In this document: positions 54,274 through 62,556 of the stretch, one piece after another
Layout of the letters: the number at the start of each line of letters is the position of its first letter
Numbering within the stretch: the first letter of the stretch is position 1
NCBI RefSeq assembly: GCF_001546115.1
Contig: NZ_KQ955210.1
Location: 214,955-278,954, forward strand
DNA: 64,000 nucleotides
From: Paracoccus aminovorans
GTDB taxonomy: Bacteria; Pseudomonadota; Alphaproteobacteria; Rhodobacterales; Rhodobacteraceae
Direction: 5' to 3'
Notes under the pieces: generated by a model
What the model saw: only the letters and a program-made list of their open reading frames with translations
Databases searched by the model: none
Told to the model about the DNA's origin: nothing
Program-made: the position numbers and the translations under genes

Positions 54274-55008
54274 ATGGGCCATGCAGGCCGCCGCATCTGG
54301 ATCATTGGTGCCAGCGCCGGGATCGGCGCTGCACTTGCCCGGGCGCTGGCCGGGCAAGGTGCGCAGCTGATCCTTTCCGCCCGCGATGGTGACGCGCTGG
54401 AGGTGCTGGCCACGGAATGCGGCGGTGCGCAGGCCCTGCCGCTGGATCTGGGACAACCCGAAACGCTGGCAGCGGTGGTGAAGCGGCTTGCGCTTGAGGC
54501 GCCGCTCGATGCGATCATCTGCACCGCCGCGCTTTATGATCCCGGTCGCGTCGCCGACATCGACCCCGCCCAAGCCGAGGCGATGGTGCGGGTCAACATC
54601 CTGGGCATGATCGAGGTCGCCCGCCAATGCCCCCCGCTGCTGCGCGACGGTGGACAGTTGGTGCTGTTCGGCTCGGTTGCGGGCTATATCGGTCTGCCGG
54701 GGGGGCAGCCTTATTCAGCGACCAAGGCTGCGGTGAACAACCTGGCCGAAACGCTTGCGGTCGAACTGGCACCGCGCGTGGACGTGCGGCTGGTCTGTCC
54801 TGGCTTCGTCCAGACCAGATTGACAGCAAGAAACGACTTTGCCATGCCCGCAATCATCACTCCCGAGCAGGCGGCAGAGGCGGTGCTGCGCGGGATGCAG
54901 CGGCGGGGATTCGAGATCCATTTCCCGCGCCGCTTCACCTGGGTGATGAAGCTGGTGCGGGCCTTGCCTTATGCGCTCTCGCTGCGCCTGTTGCGACGCT
55001 TGGGCTGA
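54274..55008 (+). CDS. Short-chain dehydrogenase/reductase
   Basis: A 244-residue Rossmann-fold enzyme. The cofactor motif is GASAGIG (residues 12-18), the active-site pair is Tyr147/Lys151 in YSATK, and Ser lies in LFGSVAGY. It starts three bases after chrR and is probably co-transcribed with rpoE-chrR, as an SDR gene is in Rhodobacter relatives. The substrate is unknown; handling oxidised lipid products is a reasonable guess. Confidence 0.88.
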   Translation: MGHAGRRIWIIGASAGIGAALARALAGQGAQLILSARDGDALEVLATECGGAQALPLDLGQPETLAAVVKRLALEAPLDAIICTAALYDPGRVADIDPAQAEAMVRVNILGMIEVARQCPPLLRDGGQLVLFGSVAGYIGLPGGQPYSATKAAVNNLAETLAVELAPRVDVRLVCPGFVQTRLTARNDFAMPAIITPEQAAEAVLRGMQRRGFEIHFPRRFTWVMKLVRALPYALSLRLLRRLG

Positions 55009-55012
55009 TCGT

Positions 55013-55417
55013 TCAGTTAAATCGCCCCGAAAGTGCCAGAACGCCAATCCAGGCTGAAAATCCGGTCAGCAGCATGCCCCACAATCCATCGATGATGACC
55101 TGCTCCCACGACCAGTCGGCGAGCGTGGCGTAATTAGTCATCTCATAGGTACCATAACACATCAGCCCGATGACCATGCCTCCGATCAACGCCTGCAGGG
55201 GATCGTTGCCCTTCAGCGCGGGCCAGGAAACCAGCCACACAAGCCCGGCGATATATCCCAGATAGAACAGCGCTGCCGGACCAAGCCGCAGCGGATCGGC
55301 AAGAAGATGGCCGACATTGCGCTCGAACACCGGCCGGATGAGAAACCGGATCCCTATCGCATCCAGAGCGAGAAACACCGCGGCGGTTGCAGTATAGAGA
55401 AGCGCGACTTGAAGCAT
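55013..55417 (-). CDS. DUF2177 membrane protein
   Basis: A 134-residue membrane protein with four hydrophobic segments and the family pattern MLQVALLYTATAAVFLALDAIGI at the start and GLMCYGTYEMTNYATL with WSWEQVIIDGLWG near the end. It is convergent with the SDR gene, with a gap of four bases. The open frame extends far upstream and its last 50 or so residues before this ATG look protein-like. The longer start therefore cannot be ruled out, though 134 residues is normal for the family. Confidence 0.75.
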   Translation of the reverse strand: MLQVALLYTATAAVFLALDAIGIRFLIRPVFERNVGHLLADPLRLGPAALFYLGYIAGLVWLVSWPALKGNDPLQALIGGMVIGLMCYGTYEMTNYATLADWSWEQVIIDGLWGMLLTGFSAWIGVLALSGRFN

Positions 55418-56192
55418 GGGGAGTCCCTCGAAATTCTTGAGCTGCCAGTTGTCGTCCAGCCGCCGCAGATAGGGCGAACCTTCTGCTATTCTGGCCATTT
55501 TCTTTGCTTTACGCACATAACCTCGCAGCAGATCAATTTTTGCGTGCAGAACGGCAGACTGATCGTCCCTCATTATAGACGAAAGCGCCGAGCGCATTCG
55601 GGCCCCAGGGACGGTGTGGACGTCAACCTCCGCTGACACCTGACGGCATAACAATGCGCCAAACCAATGCTTTCCAAGCACGATCTGAGATCGTGTTCAA
55701 CAAAATATAATACAATCAATGCGTTACAATTGGAGAAGGTTGTCTTTCAGGCCCTTTCCCTCCGCCACTTGTACATTGCAAACCCGAAAACAGGTCCCTC
55801 GCGGGGCCTTTTTCTTTATGTGCCAAAGGGGTTTGCAAGGACCATCCGCCCTTCGGAGACGGGCCGACTGCGCGAGATCGGTCTCCGAACGCCCACCGTC
55901 TCTTTCCACCCGCCCCTCGCTCTCGGCGAGACGGATTCACCATCCCCATACATTTCAATGAACTGACCGGATCGCGTTGCGCCCGTGTTTCGCTGGTTCC
56001 GGCTCGCCTCAAAGCAGATGGCGACGCGACACGGGCGGCGTGGTCGTTGGTAAGTCTTGGGAGTTTTGCGCGAAGTCTCTGATGACAAACGCAGTTTCCC
56101 CATTTACCGTGCCGTCCTGTCGGCTGGCCCTGGCTGTCTGGCCAATGCAGCTTTTGCCGCTTGCTGAGTTTCAACTGATCCGGATTTTGACT
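55418..56192. other. Gene-poor stretch with a tRNA 3'-end-like scar
   Basis: No convincing gene was found. CCCTCCGCCA (55758-55767) resembles the 3' end of a serine tRNA and is followed after 25 bases by an intrinsic terminator, but the rest of a tRNA is absent. Short open frames here lack ribosome sites and known motifs. The region marks the change from the stress locus to mobile-element debris. Confidence 0.4.
55793..55813 (+). terminator. Intrinsic terminator
   Basis: GGTCCC (55793-55798), loop TCGC, GGGGCC (55803-55808) with one G-T pair, then five T residues. It would normally end a transcript from the left. The only candidate upstream gene end is the tRNA-like scar at 55758-55767. Confidence 0.6.
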
Positions 56193-56495
56193 ATGCGTTT
56201 CGCGGCAGAAGACCTGTTGTCCGCCCTTCTAGAAGCCACACCCCTCCCGACCGCCCAGGCGCCGCGCGATGCACGCGGTCTCTACCGCCTCGTCGATCAT
56301 CATGGCGATCTTCGCTACATCGGCTCGACCAGCTCGTCCGGTCAGACCTTCTATGAACGGATCCACCAGCGCCATCGGACCGGATCGGAGGGCATGAGCC
56401 ACTACTTCTCGCAGATGTACTACACCGGCCGAATGTGGCGCGACCGCAAGGATGCGCTGACCGAGGCCGATGGTGACATTGCCAAGGTGCGGCAA
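56193..56495 (+). pseudogene. Truncated GIY-YIG-like protein
   Basis: From ATG 56193 about 100 residues read as a protein with GLYRLVDHHGDLRYIGSTSS, the two core motifs of a GIY-YIG nuclease fold, and MSHYFSQMYYTGRMWRDR after it. At about 56490 the frame enters antisense DNA of a relaxase fragment and loses sense, continuing to a chance stop at 56687. The C-terminal half of the domain is missing. Confidence 0.6.
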
Positions 56496-56937
56496 GCCTG
56501 TCCTGATCGGCGAAGTCGTTGCGGCCATAGTGGAGGTCCATGCCGTCGCGGTGGCGTGACAGGGCCACATAGCTGCCGTGGGCATCCATGCCCGGTATTG
56601 CCAGAACATGGGTGCGGTCCACCGTCATGCCCTGCGCCTTGTGGATGGTCGCGGCATAGCCGTGGTCGATGCGATTGTAGTCCTTGAGGTCGAAAGCGAC
56701 GGAACGGCCATCGTCAGTCTGCACGGTCATGCTCTGCGTGCTGACCTGTTCGATGGTGCCGAACGTGCCATTCTTCACACCAAGACCGCGCTCGTTTTGC
56801 AGGAACATGATGCGATCCCCTGCGGCGAAGTGTCGTTCGCCGCGCTCCACCGTCACGCGCACGTCCTCGCCAAGATCGCCCGCTTCCCGCATCCGGTCGC
56901 GGGCCGCCTCGTTGAGTTCCCGCACCTCCGCATTGGT
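56491..56937 (-). pseudogene. Internal fragment of a TraA-type relaxase/helicase
   Basis: About 149 codons without start or stop of their own match the C-terminal helicase part of Ti-type TraA proteins: VERGERHFAAGDRIMFLQNER, TIHKAQGMTVDRTHV and GSYVALSRHRDGMDLHYG. The fragment is fused in frame to an IS3 OrfA piece upstream and to unrelated antisense DNA downstream. It shows that a conjugative element once lay here. Confidence 0.8.
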
Positions 56938-57051
56938 GTGCACGTCGAAATCCTGCGCCAGCTCGATCAGCGTCTTCTCGCCCTTGATCGCGGCTGCCGC
57001 CACTTTCGCCTTGAAGGCCGGACTGTGGTTCCGGCGCGGTCGTCTTCCCAT
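56938..57051 (-). pseudogene. N-terminal fragment of an IS3-family OrfA
   Basis: From ATG 57051, with GAGGAGAAG as ribosome site, 38 codons read MGRRPRRNHSPAFKAKVAAA and GEKTLIELAQDFDVH, the start of an IS3-family OrfA helix-turn-helix protein. The frame then passes without a stop into the TraA fragment. The remainder of the element is missing. Confidence 0.8.
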
Positions 57052-57093
57052 GGTCTTCTCCTCGCTCGCAGCATCATGCTGCCCAATCGCCGG

Positions 57094-57118
57094 GAAATTG
57101 ATCCACTGGATCAATTTC
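57094..57118. repeat. 25-base perfect palindrome
   Basis: GAAATTGATCCA and its complement TGGATCAATTTC flank a central C, giving a perfect dyad. It lies just upstream of the IS3 OrfA fragment and may be part of the control region or end of that element. Confidence 0.5.
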
Positions 57119-57127
57119 TGGCCCGGC

Positions 57128-57470
57128 TCATACGCGGAAAATCCACTTATCCCGGCTGTTCAGATTTCCGGAGCCACCTCTGTTTTCCGACCCGATGCGG
57201 ATGACGACATCGCGCAACTCCTGCGTCAGGCGCGGCCTGCCCACCGCCTGGAATGGGCGGCCGGCGCGCATCTGGGCGAGCCAGCGCTTGTAGGTCGCGG
57301 GTCTGGCCACTTCCATGAGCCCGTCGATATCGTACCCGCACTCGGCCCCGATGCGCAGCAGTTCGGATTTCTCGGCGGGCGACAGGATGATCCTTTGCGC
57401 CGGGATGCGGGCTCGCAGAATATGGATCTGGGCCTTGAGCAGCCGCATCTGCGCGTTGTGCCGCGGCATG
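57128..57470 (-). pseudogene. Truncated transposase N-terminal part
   Basis: From ATG 57470 a 114-residue frame begins MPRHNAQMRLLKAQIHILRA and carries a helical DNA-binding region ending RPRLTQELRDVVIRIGSENRG, like the N-terminus of integrase-type transposases that continue into a DDE core. The frame then turns into foreign sequence and stops. The catalytic domain is absent. The IS5-family element lies immediately upstream. Confidence 0.6.
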
Positions 57471-57484
57471 AAGAACCGGGCTAG

Positions 57485-58333
57485 GTCATGTTGACAAATG
57501 GCGGAGCCAGAGGCGGATCGACGTGATATCGATGAAGCCAAGGAAGCTTTCGGCGGTCTTGTCGTAGCGGGTGGCGACACGGCGATCGTTCTTGAGCTTG
57601 TTGAAGCACCGCTCGACAAGGTTCCGCAGCCGGTAGAGCCTGCGATCGACAGCGACACGGAGCCTGCGAGACTTGCGCATCGGGACCACCGGCAGGATGC
57701 TACGCGCCTCCATGGTTTTGCGAACCTTGTCGGAGTCATAGCCGCGATCGGCCAGCAGGATGCAAGGCTCCGGCAGGTTGTCGTCCATGACCAGATCAAA
57801 GCCCAGGTAGTCCGATGTCTGGCCCGGCGTGATGTCCGACCTCATTGGCAGCCCGGCAGCATTGACGCGCAGGTGGACCTTGGTCGTGAAACCACCTCTT
57901 GAACGGCCAAAACCCTGTCTTGGAGTCCCCCTTTTGCGCCCGCTGCCTGATGATGGGCGCGGATCACGGTGCTGTCGATCATCTGGAGCGCATCCGGCAC
58001 GATCCGACTTTCGTTCAGCGCTTCGAGGATCTGCTCCCACAACCCCGCCAGGGTCCAGCGCCGGAACTGGCGGTAGACACTGGACCACTTCCCGAACTCT
58101 TCTGGGAGGTCGCGCCAAGGAGAGCCGGTCCGCGCGATCCAGAAAATCCCATCAAGAACAAGGCGGTGATTTGCGGGCTTGCGCCCGTTCGGGGCGCGCA
58201 CGGCCAGAATGAAGCGCTCATGAAACGCCCATTCCTCGTCCGACATCAGGTCTCGTGCCAAGCTGGTCTCCATTGCAGGTACCAGCTTGAATCACGATCA
58301 GGCCACCCTGTGAATCCCTTTTGTCAACACCAC
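57485..58333 (-). mobile_element. IS5-family element (IS427-like group), two-frame
   Basis: An 849-base element with inverted ends GTCATGTTGACAAA and, from the right, GTGGTGTTGACAAA. CTAG lies directly outside both ends (57481-57484 and 58334-58337), fitting the C-TA-G target used by this group. It codes for one transposase made through frameshifting. It has inserted among older mobile-element fragments and appears complete. Confidence 0.85.
57486..58273 (-). CDS. IS5-family transposase made by -1 frameshift
   Basis: The first frame runs from ATG 58273 with MSDEEWAFHERFILAVRA, the N-terminal domain, and MIDSTVIRAHHQAAGAKGG (first catalytic Asp). It stops at 57842 in nonsense. The -1 frame continues from an A4G5 run (57935-57927) with GFGRSRGGFTTKVHL, LLADRGYDSDK (second Asp) and RLRNLVERCFNKLK (Glu), ending at 57486. 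A slip on the A4G5 run would give one full transposase, as in other members of this group. Confidence 0.85.
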
Positions 58334-58486
58334 CTAGGAAGGCCAGAAGGAGGGAAAACGTCGAATTCATCTTGCCGAGCTCCGCCGTGGCACTTAAAAA
58401 ATGCCGTCATGTCAATGCGATGAGACATATCTACATTCTGGTACCCCGCTGGCGCGCGCTACGCCTCGGGGTCAGAAGCTTCCGGA

Positions 58487-58603
58487 TCACGCCAACCCCA
58501 ACGCAAAGCGGTCATCGAGATAGGCCCGGGCCGCAGCGATGGCTGCTGCCGTGTCTCCCCGGCCCGTGACGACGCCCAGCACGTCGCCCATCAAGCCTTC
58601 CAT
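58487..58603 (-). CDS. Very small ORF, possible gene remnant
   Basis: A 38-residue frame, MEGLMGDVLGVVTGRGD..., ends in an alanine-rich helix (AAAIAAARAYLDDRF). No ribosome site is seen and the frame is open upstream, so it may be the 3' end of a broken gene. It lies in an otherwise empty stretch between the IS element and the next small gene. Confidence 0.25.
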   Translation of the reverse strand: MEGLMGDVLGVVTGRGDTAAAIAAARAYLDDRFALGLA

Positions 58604-58737
58604 GGGACTCTCGTCATGACCAAGGGACCTGCAGCGGTCTGACCTCCCGTGTTGCAGAGCAACAGCGGCGGGGGGTCGGAAGGCAGGGCAGGGTCAAAGC
58701 AACTGCCAGCCAAAAGCCGCTCGCATGTGGATCAGGA

Positions 58738-58767
58738 TTGGGCTTTCGCCGGCTGCCGTGCTATCCT
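58738..58767 (+). promoter_or_regulatory. Candidate promoter of the 51-residue protein gene
   Basis: TTGGGC (58738-58743) and TATCCT (58762-58767) are spaced by 18 bases and lie 26 bases before the start codon, with GGGGGAG in between. The match to housekeeping hexamers is moderate. Confidence 0.4.
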
Positions 58768-58793
58768 CGTGAAATCAGTTGATGGGGGAGAAA

Positions 58794-58949
58794 ATGGGTC
58801 AGAAATTCGTGCCCGAACTGCACGACCCGAACTACCGCAAAACTGAGGGGCAGAAGGAAGAGCCGCTGACGGACGACGAAGCAGAGCGCCTGTTCGACGC
58901 CATGATCGCCAAGCTGGATGCGGAAGAATCATCGCAGCGGCCGAACTAG
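58794..58949 (+). CDS. Small acidic protein of unknown function
   Basis: A 51-residue soluble protein beginning MGQKFVPELHDPNYRK and ending in an acidic helix (DDEAERLFDAMIAKLDAEE). It has a strong GGGGGAG ribosome site, a candidate promoter and a terminator right after its stop, which together make it a convincing small gene despite its size. I do not recognise the family. Confidence 0.65.
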   Translation: MGQKFVPELHDPNYRKTEGQKEEPLTDDEAERLFDAMIAKLDAEESSQRPN

Positions 58950-58955
58950 CCAAAC

Positions 58956-58988
58956 GCCCCGCCCCGGCTGCCCCGGGGCGGGGCTTTT
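58956..58988. terminator. Strong terminator between two small convergent genes
   Basis: GCCCCGCCCCGG (58956-58967), loop CTGCC, and CCGGGGCGGGGC (58973-58984) form a perfect 12-pair GC stem followed by TTTT. It ends the 51-residue gene on the plus strand and lies just beyond the end of the minus-strand gene at 59001. Confidence 0.85.
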
Positions 58989-59000
58989 CCATGCCCGCGG

Positions 59001-59228
59001 TCAGCAGTCCTCGCCCTTGTCCACGATGCCGGGCTTGCTGCGGTCCTCGCACATCGCGGTATTCGGCTTGGCGCCGCGCGGCTGGGCGGGCCACTCCTTC
59101 CCGCGTTCGGGATCAGCTTCGAGGAACTCTTCCGGCTGGTGAGGGATGCCTTCGTGCTTTCCCTGGCCGTTCTCCCGCTCGGGGTCGGTCGCGGGGTTGT
59201 CCTTCGGGGTCGCTTGTTCTCGGGTCAT
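59001..59228 (-). CDS. Small hydrophilic protein of unknown function
   Basis: A 75-residue protein beginning MTREQATPKDNPATDPEREN, rich in Glu, Pro, Gly and Lys with few hydrophobic residues and two cysteines near the C-terminus. It is probably disordered. The strong site AGGAGG precedes ATG 59228, which is why I prefer this start to ATG 59249. Composition recalls small stress-related proteins, but no family is recognised. Confidence 0.6.
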   Translation of the reverse strand: MTREQATPKDNPATDPERENGQGKHEGIPHQPEEFLEADPERGKEWPAQPRGAKPNTAMCEDRSKPGIVDKGEDC

Positions 59229-59334
59229 GATGCACCTCCTGCCTGCCAACCAGAAGAGGGCCGGGATGTTCCAGAGCGCCGGACTTTTGTAACCGCGCCC
59301 GTGCGGGCCTGCCGGGCAGCACGGCTTTCCTGCC

Positions 59335-59363
59335 TTGAAATGTTCCTATTTTGTTCCAGATAT
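59335..59363 (+). promoter_or_regulatory. Promoter with embedded SOS (LexA) box
   Basis: TTGAAA (59335-59340) and AGATAT (59358-59363) are spaced by 17 bases. The spacer contains GTTC (59342-59345), seven bases, GTTC (59353-59356): the alphaproteobacterial LexA operator GTTC-N7-GTTC. LexA bound here would cover the promoter completely. The downstream gene is a DNA repair enzyme. Confidence 0.75.
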
Positions 59364-59404
59364 GGTTCATGCAGATGGCGTTCAGCTTTTGGGCTACCGA
59401 GGAT

Positions 59405-60079
59405 ATGGCATGGGTGCGGGACCGGCTGAGGCGCCGCTTCGGCCATGCTGAACCGACCTGTGCCCGGACGCCCATCGGCCAGCTGGTGAAATCGCTGATC
59501 AGCGGTCGCACCCGCGACGAAGTCTCGCTCGGGGCCTATCGGCGCCTCATCGAGGCCTATCCCCGCTGGTCCGACATGGGGGCAGCAACCGATCTCGAGC
59601 GGCTCATCGGCGATGTCACCTTTCCGGACGTGAAGGCGCGCCATCTCGGCAAGACGCTGGCCGCCATCGCAATTCATCGTCCGGACTTCGACTTGGCGTT
59701 TCTGAGCGACTTGGGCGACCCCGGGGCGCTCGCCTGGCTGGAACGCCTGCCGGGTGTCGGGCGAAAGGTCTCGGCCTCCACGCTCAACTTCAGCACATTG
59801 CGCATGCCGGCCTTCGTGGTGGACACGCATATCCTGAGGATATTATGCCGCTTCGGCTTTGTCCGAAGCAATGCCGACACGCGGACCGCCTATGACCTGA
59901 CGATGGCTGCGCTGCCCGGCTGGCGTGCTGCCGATCTTGCGGAACTCCATGTCCTGATGAAACTGCTGGGTCAGACCACCTGCCGCGTTGCTCACCCCGA
60001 TTGCCGAAGCTGCCCGATCAGCCGGCGCTGCCGGACCGCAGCATATCTTCGGGGCCCGACGACCGTTCCGGCAGAATAG
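59405..60079 (+). CDS. Endonuclease III-like DNA glycosylase/AP lyase
   Basis: A 224-residue base-excision repair enzyme. The helix-hairpin-helix LPGVGRK carries the catalytic Lys121, the catalytic Asp140 lies in VVDTHI, and the iron-sulfur cluster is Cys193-x6-Cys200-x2-Cys203-x5-Cys209. I chose ATG 59405, which follows GAGG and lies about 35 bases after the predicted transcript start. Upstream in-frame starts at 59369 and 59351 would fall at or before it. The promoter contains an SOS box. It is probably an Nth paralogue rather than the main Nth. Confidence 0.88.
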   Translation: MAWVRDRLRRRFGHAEPTCARTPIGQLVKSLISGRTRDEVSLGAYRRLIEAYPRWSDMGAATDLERLIGDVTFPDVKARHLGKTLAAIAIHRPDFDLAFLSDLGDPGALAWLERLPGVGRKVSASTLNFSTLRMPAFVVDTHILRILCRFGFVRSNADTRTAYDLTMAALPGWRAADLAELHVLMKLLGQTTCRVAHPDCRSCPISRRCRTAAYLRGPTTVPAE

Positions 60080-60603
60080 CGGAGACGGAGTTTCGGTCGC
60101 GGCCGGTTGTTTCGGCGTGGACCCGGCCGTCCGCTCGCTTTCGTTACGACATTTTCGGCAGTTTTCCGGACCTCATGGCAAACAGACAACACATCTTGCG
60201 CCGGCCCGCCACAGCCCGCGGTTACGCCTGTCGATGCACCAGGCGGCGGCATCGGCCGCAGATGGTCCAGGACGAGCGGCGCTTCGGATCGACGATTTCT
60301 TAGGGATTACAGTTTTTTCCGCAACTGCCCGTACGATCTGCCAGCCGAACGCGCCACGGGCGGCCATCCCGCGCCTTCGACGCCAAAACTACCGGAAGCT
60401 CGGCCGCGAATCGCCGAAGAGCAACCACCTAGCGAATAATACAGTCCGAAAAATCACCTCGGCGGTTTACCGCCGACGGCAAGGTTTGCTACGCTTTGTC
60501 CATGGAGAGGCCGCCAGGCGCCCGCAAAGCGCCCCGGCGGCAGGGAAAATCGCATCATGTGCCGGATCCGGCCCGCAGGCGACCATGCGTCGCCCGGGAC
60601 AGC
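60080..60603. other. Non-coding stretch before the ABC transporter
   Basis: No supported gene was found in about 520 bases. Short frames on both strands lack ribosome sites and motifs. The inverted repeat CGGCGG-TTTA-CCGCCG (60460-60475) could form a hairpin in the leader of the downstream transporter. An AT-richer patch at 60430-60455 may hold its promoter. Confidence 0.4.
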
Positions 60604-62535
60604 ATGACCGTGTCCGCACGTCGCAAGAGGCAAAGGCAGGTGAAACGTCTGAGCAGCTTCTGGGGTCTGGTGTCGGCGTACTGGTTTTCGGAACGCTGGC
60701 GCGAGGCTTGGCTGCTGACCGTCATCGTGCTGGCGATGACCACGCTGCTCAGCAAGGCCAGCGTCTGGGTCGCGCTGGCCAGCGCGGATTTCCTGGCCTC
60801 GCTCGCCAGCTTCCATGACACGCCGCCGGGCGTCGACCCCGCGCGCATCGTGCTGCTGGCTGGCGGCGCCTATCTGGGCATCTTCCTGGCCCGCGCCGCC
60901 GGCGTGGCGCTGCGGCATTTCGTTTCGGCCACGCTGCACCGCCGGGCGCGCGGCTGGCTGGTCGGGCGCTTCGACCGCGCGATCCTGGCCGATGAGCGCA
61001 TCGCGCTGGACCTGATGAGCGACCGCTCTGCCGCGGGCGACCGCTCGCGCATGCCCGATGCCATCGACCAGCGCGTCGACGAATGCTCGGGCGGGCTCTA
61101 TGGCGGCATCATCGGGCTGGCGATGGGGCTCTGGGGGGCGGTGACCTCGATCTATTTCGTCTCGGTCGCGCTGATCCAGCGCAGCCAGCCGGTGCCCTTC
61201 CTGGACCGCTGGGGCGCCGACGCCGGGGCGGTGCTGGGCCTCGACCTGGGGCCGGGTCCATACGGCTCGGCGCTGCTGGGGCTGGCGATGGTCGCGGTCT
61301 ATGTCCCGGCGATGACCTTCGTCGCCTGGCGCATCGGCCGCATCCTGGAACGGCTGAGCGTGCAGCGCCAGCGCCGCGACGGCGCCTGGCGCGGCGAATG
61401 GGGTGCGATGCTGAACCGCGTGGGCCAGATGGCCATCGCCCGGGGCGAGCGCGCGCAAAGCCGCATCAACCACCGCCTTTACGCCGACCTGGACCGGACC
61501 TGGGGGCGGCAGAACCGGCTTTCGGCCGGGATGATGCTGTTCACCAACACCTATAATTTCCTGTCCAGCCGGCTCTTGGCCTATCTGCCCGCGCTGCCGG
61601 CCTATATGGCGGGCGGCATGAGCTTTCGCGATTTCGTCGCCAGCAGCGAGCTGACGGCCGAGTTGATCGGCGACGTCTCGTGGTTCATCAACGTCATGCC
61701 GGCCATTGCCACGCTCAAGGCCAATGCCGGCCGGCTGACCGAACTCGCCCGGGCCATCGAGCGGGTGCGCGACCGCCAGGCCTTCTATGCCGAGACCGGC
61801 GTCAGCGCATTCCAGCGCCGGCGCAGCGCCAAGGGTCCGGTGCTGGCGCTGGACGGGCTGCGGCTGCACCATCGCGGCCATATGACCGCGGCCTTCCTGA
61901 CCGTGCCGGCGCTGCGGCTTTATCCGGGCGAGCGGGTCTATCTGGACGGCCAGAACGGCTGCGGCAAGAGCAGCCTGCTGAAGGCGGTGGCCGGGCTTTG
62001 GCCCTATGGCGCCGGCCGCATCACCCTGCGCGAGGGCGCGCGGCTGTTCTTTGCCGGGCAGGAACCGGACCTGCCCGACCGGCTGACGCTGAAGGCGCTC
62101 TTGACCTATCCCGACCACCCCGAGCAGCAGACCGACATCGCCGCGGCCTCGGTCCTGTCGCTGGTCGGCCTGGGCGAATTCATCGCCTGTCTGGAGGACG
62201 AGCTTTACCAGGGCAAGAACTGGCGCAACGTGCTCTCGGGCGGGCAGAAGCAGCGGCTGGTGCTGGCGCGCATCCTGCTGGCCAAGCCCGACGTCCTGCT
62301 CTTGGACGAGGCGACGGCGGCGCTGGATGCGGGGGCGGCGATCGACTTTCACCTGACGCTTGCCCTCTATCTGCCCGATGCGGCGGTGCTGTCGGTGCTG
62401 CATGGCGATAGCCTGCCCTATGGCCCGGACGGCGCGCCCTTCTATGGCTCGGTGCTGGAGATCCGCAACGGCCAGGGCCGCTTGTCGCCCGTCGATCCGC
62501 TGGATTACGATCTGGCCCGACACGCCGCCGAATGA
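60604..62535 (+). CDS. ABC transporter of the SbmA/BacA-like (YddA) type
   Basis: A 643-residue protein with a membrane domain of about six helices (residues 25-330) resembling the SbmA/BacA fold, and a C-terminal ATPase with Walker A GQNGCGKSS, signature LSGGQKQRL and Walker B VLLLDEATAALD. Family members move peptides or very long lipids. The start at ATG 60604 is uncertain, since the frame opens earlier and its ribosome site is weak. It is followed 21 bases later by the beta-glucosidase gene. Confidence 0.85.
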   Translation: MTVSARRKRQRQVKRLSSFWGLVSAYWFSERWREAWLLTVIVLAMTTLLSKASVWVALASADFLASLASFHDTPPGVDPARIVLLAGGAYLGIFLARAAGVALRHFVSATLHRRARGWLVGRFDRAILADERIALDLMSDRSAAGDRSRMPDAIDQRVDECSGGLYGGIIGLAMGLWGAVTSIYFVSVALIQRSQPVPFLDRWGADAGAVLGLDLGPGPYGSALLGLAMVAVYVPAMTFVAWRIGRILERLSVQRQRRDGAWRGEWGAMLNRVGQMAIARGERAQSRINHRLYADLDRTWGRQNRLSAGMMLFTNTYNFLSSRLLAYLPALPAYMAGGMSFRDFVASSELTAELIGDVSWFINVMPAIATLKANAGRLTELARAIERVRDRQAFYAETGVSAFQRRRSAKGPVLALDGLRLHHRGHMTAAFLTVPALRLYPGERVYLDGQNGCGKSSLLKAVAGLWPYGAGRITLREGARLFFAGQEPDLPDRLTLKALLTYPDHPEQQTDIAAASVLSLVGLGEFIACLEDELYQGKNWRNVLSGGQKQRLVLARILLAKPDVLLLDEATAALDAGAAIDFHLTLALYLPDAAVLSVLHGDSLPYGPDGAPFYGSVLEIRNGQGRLSPVDPLDYDLARHAAE

Positions 62536-62556
62536 CGGCAGGGTAACGGGGGACGC

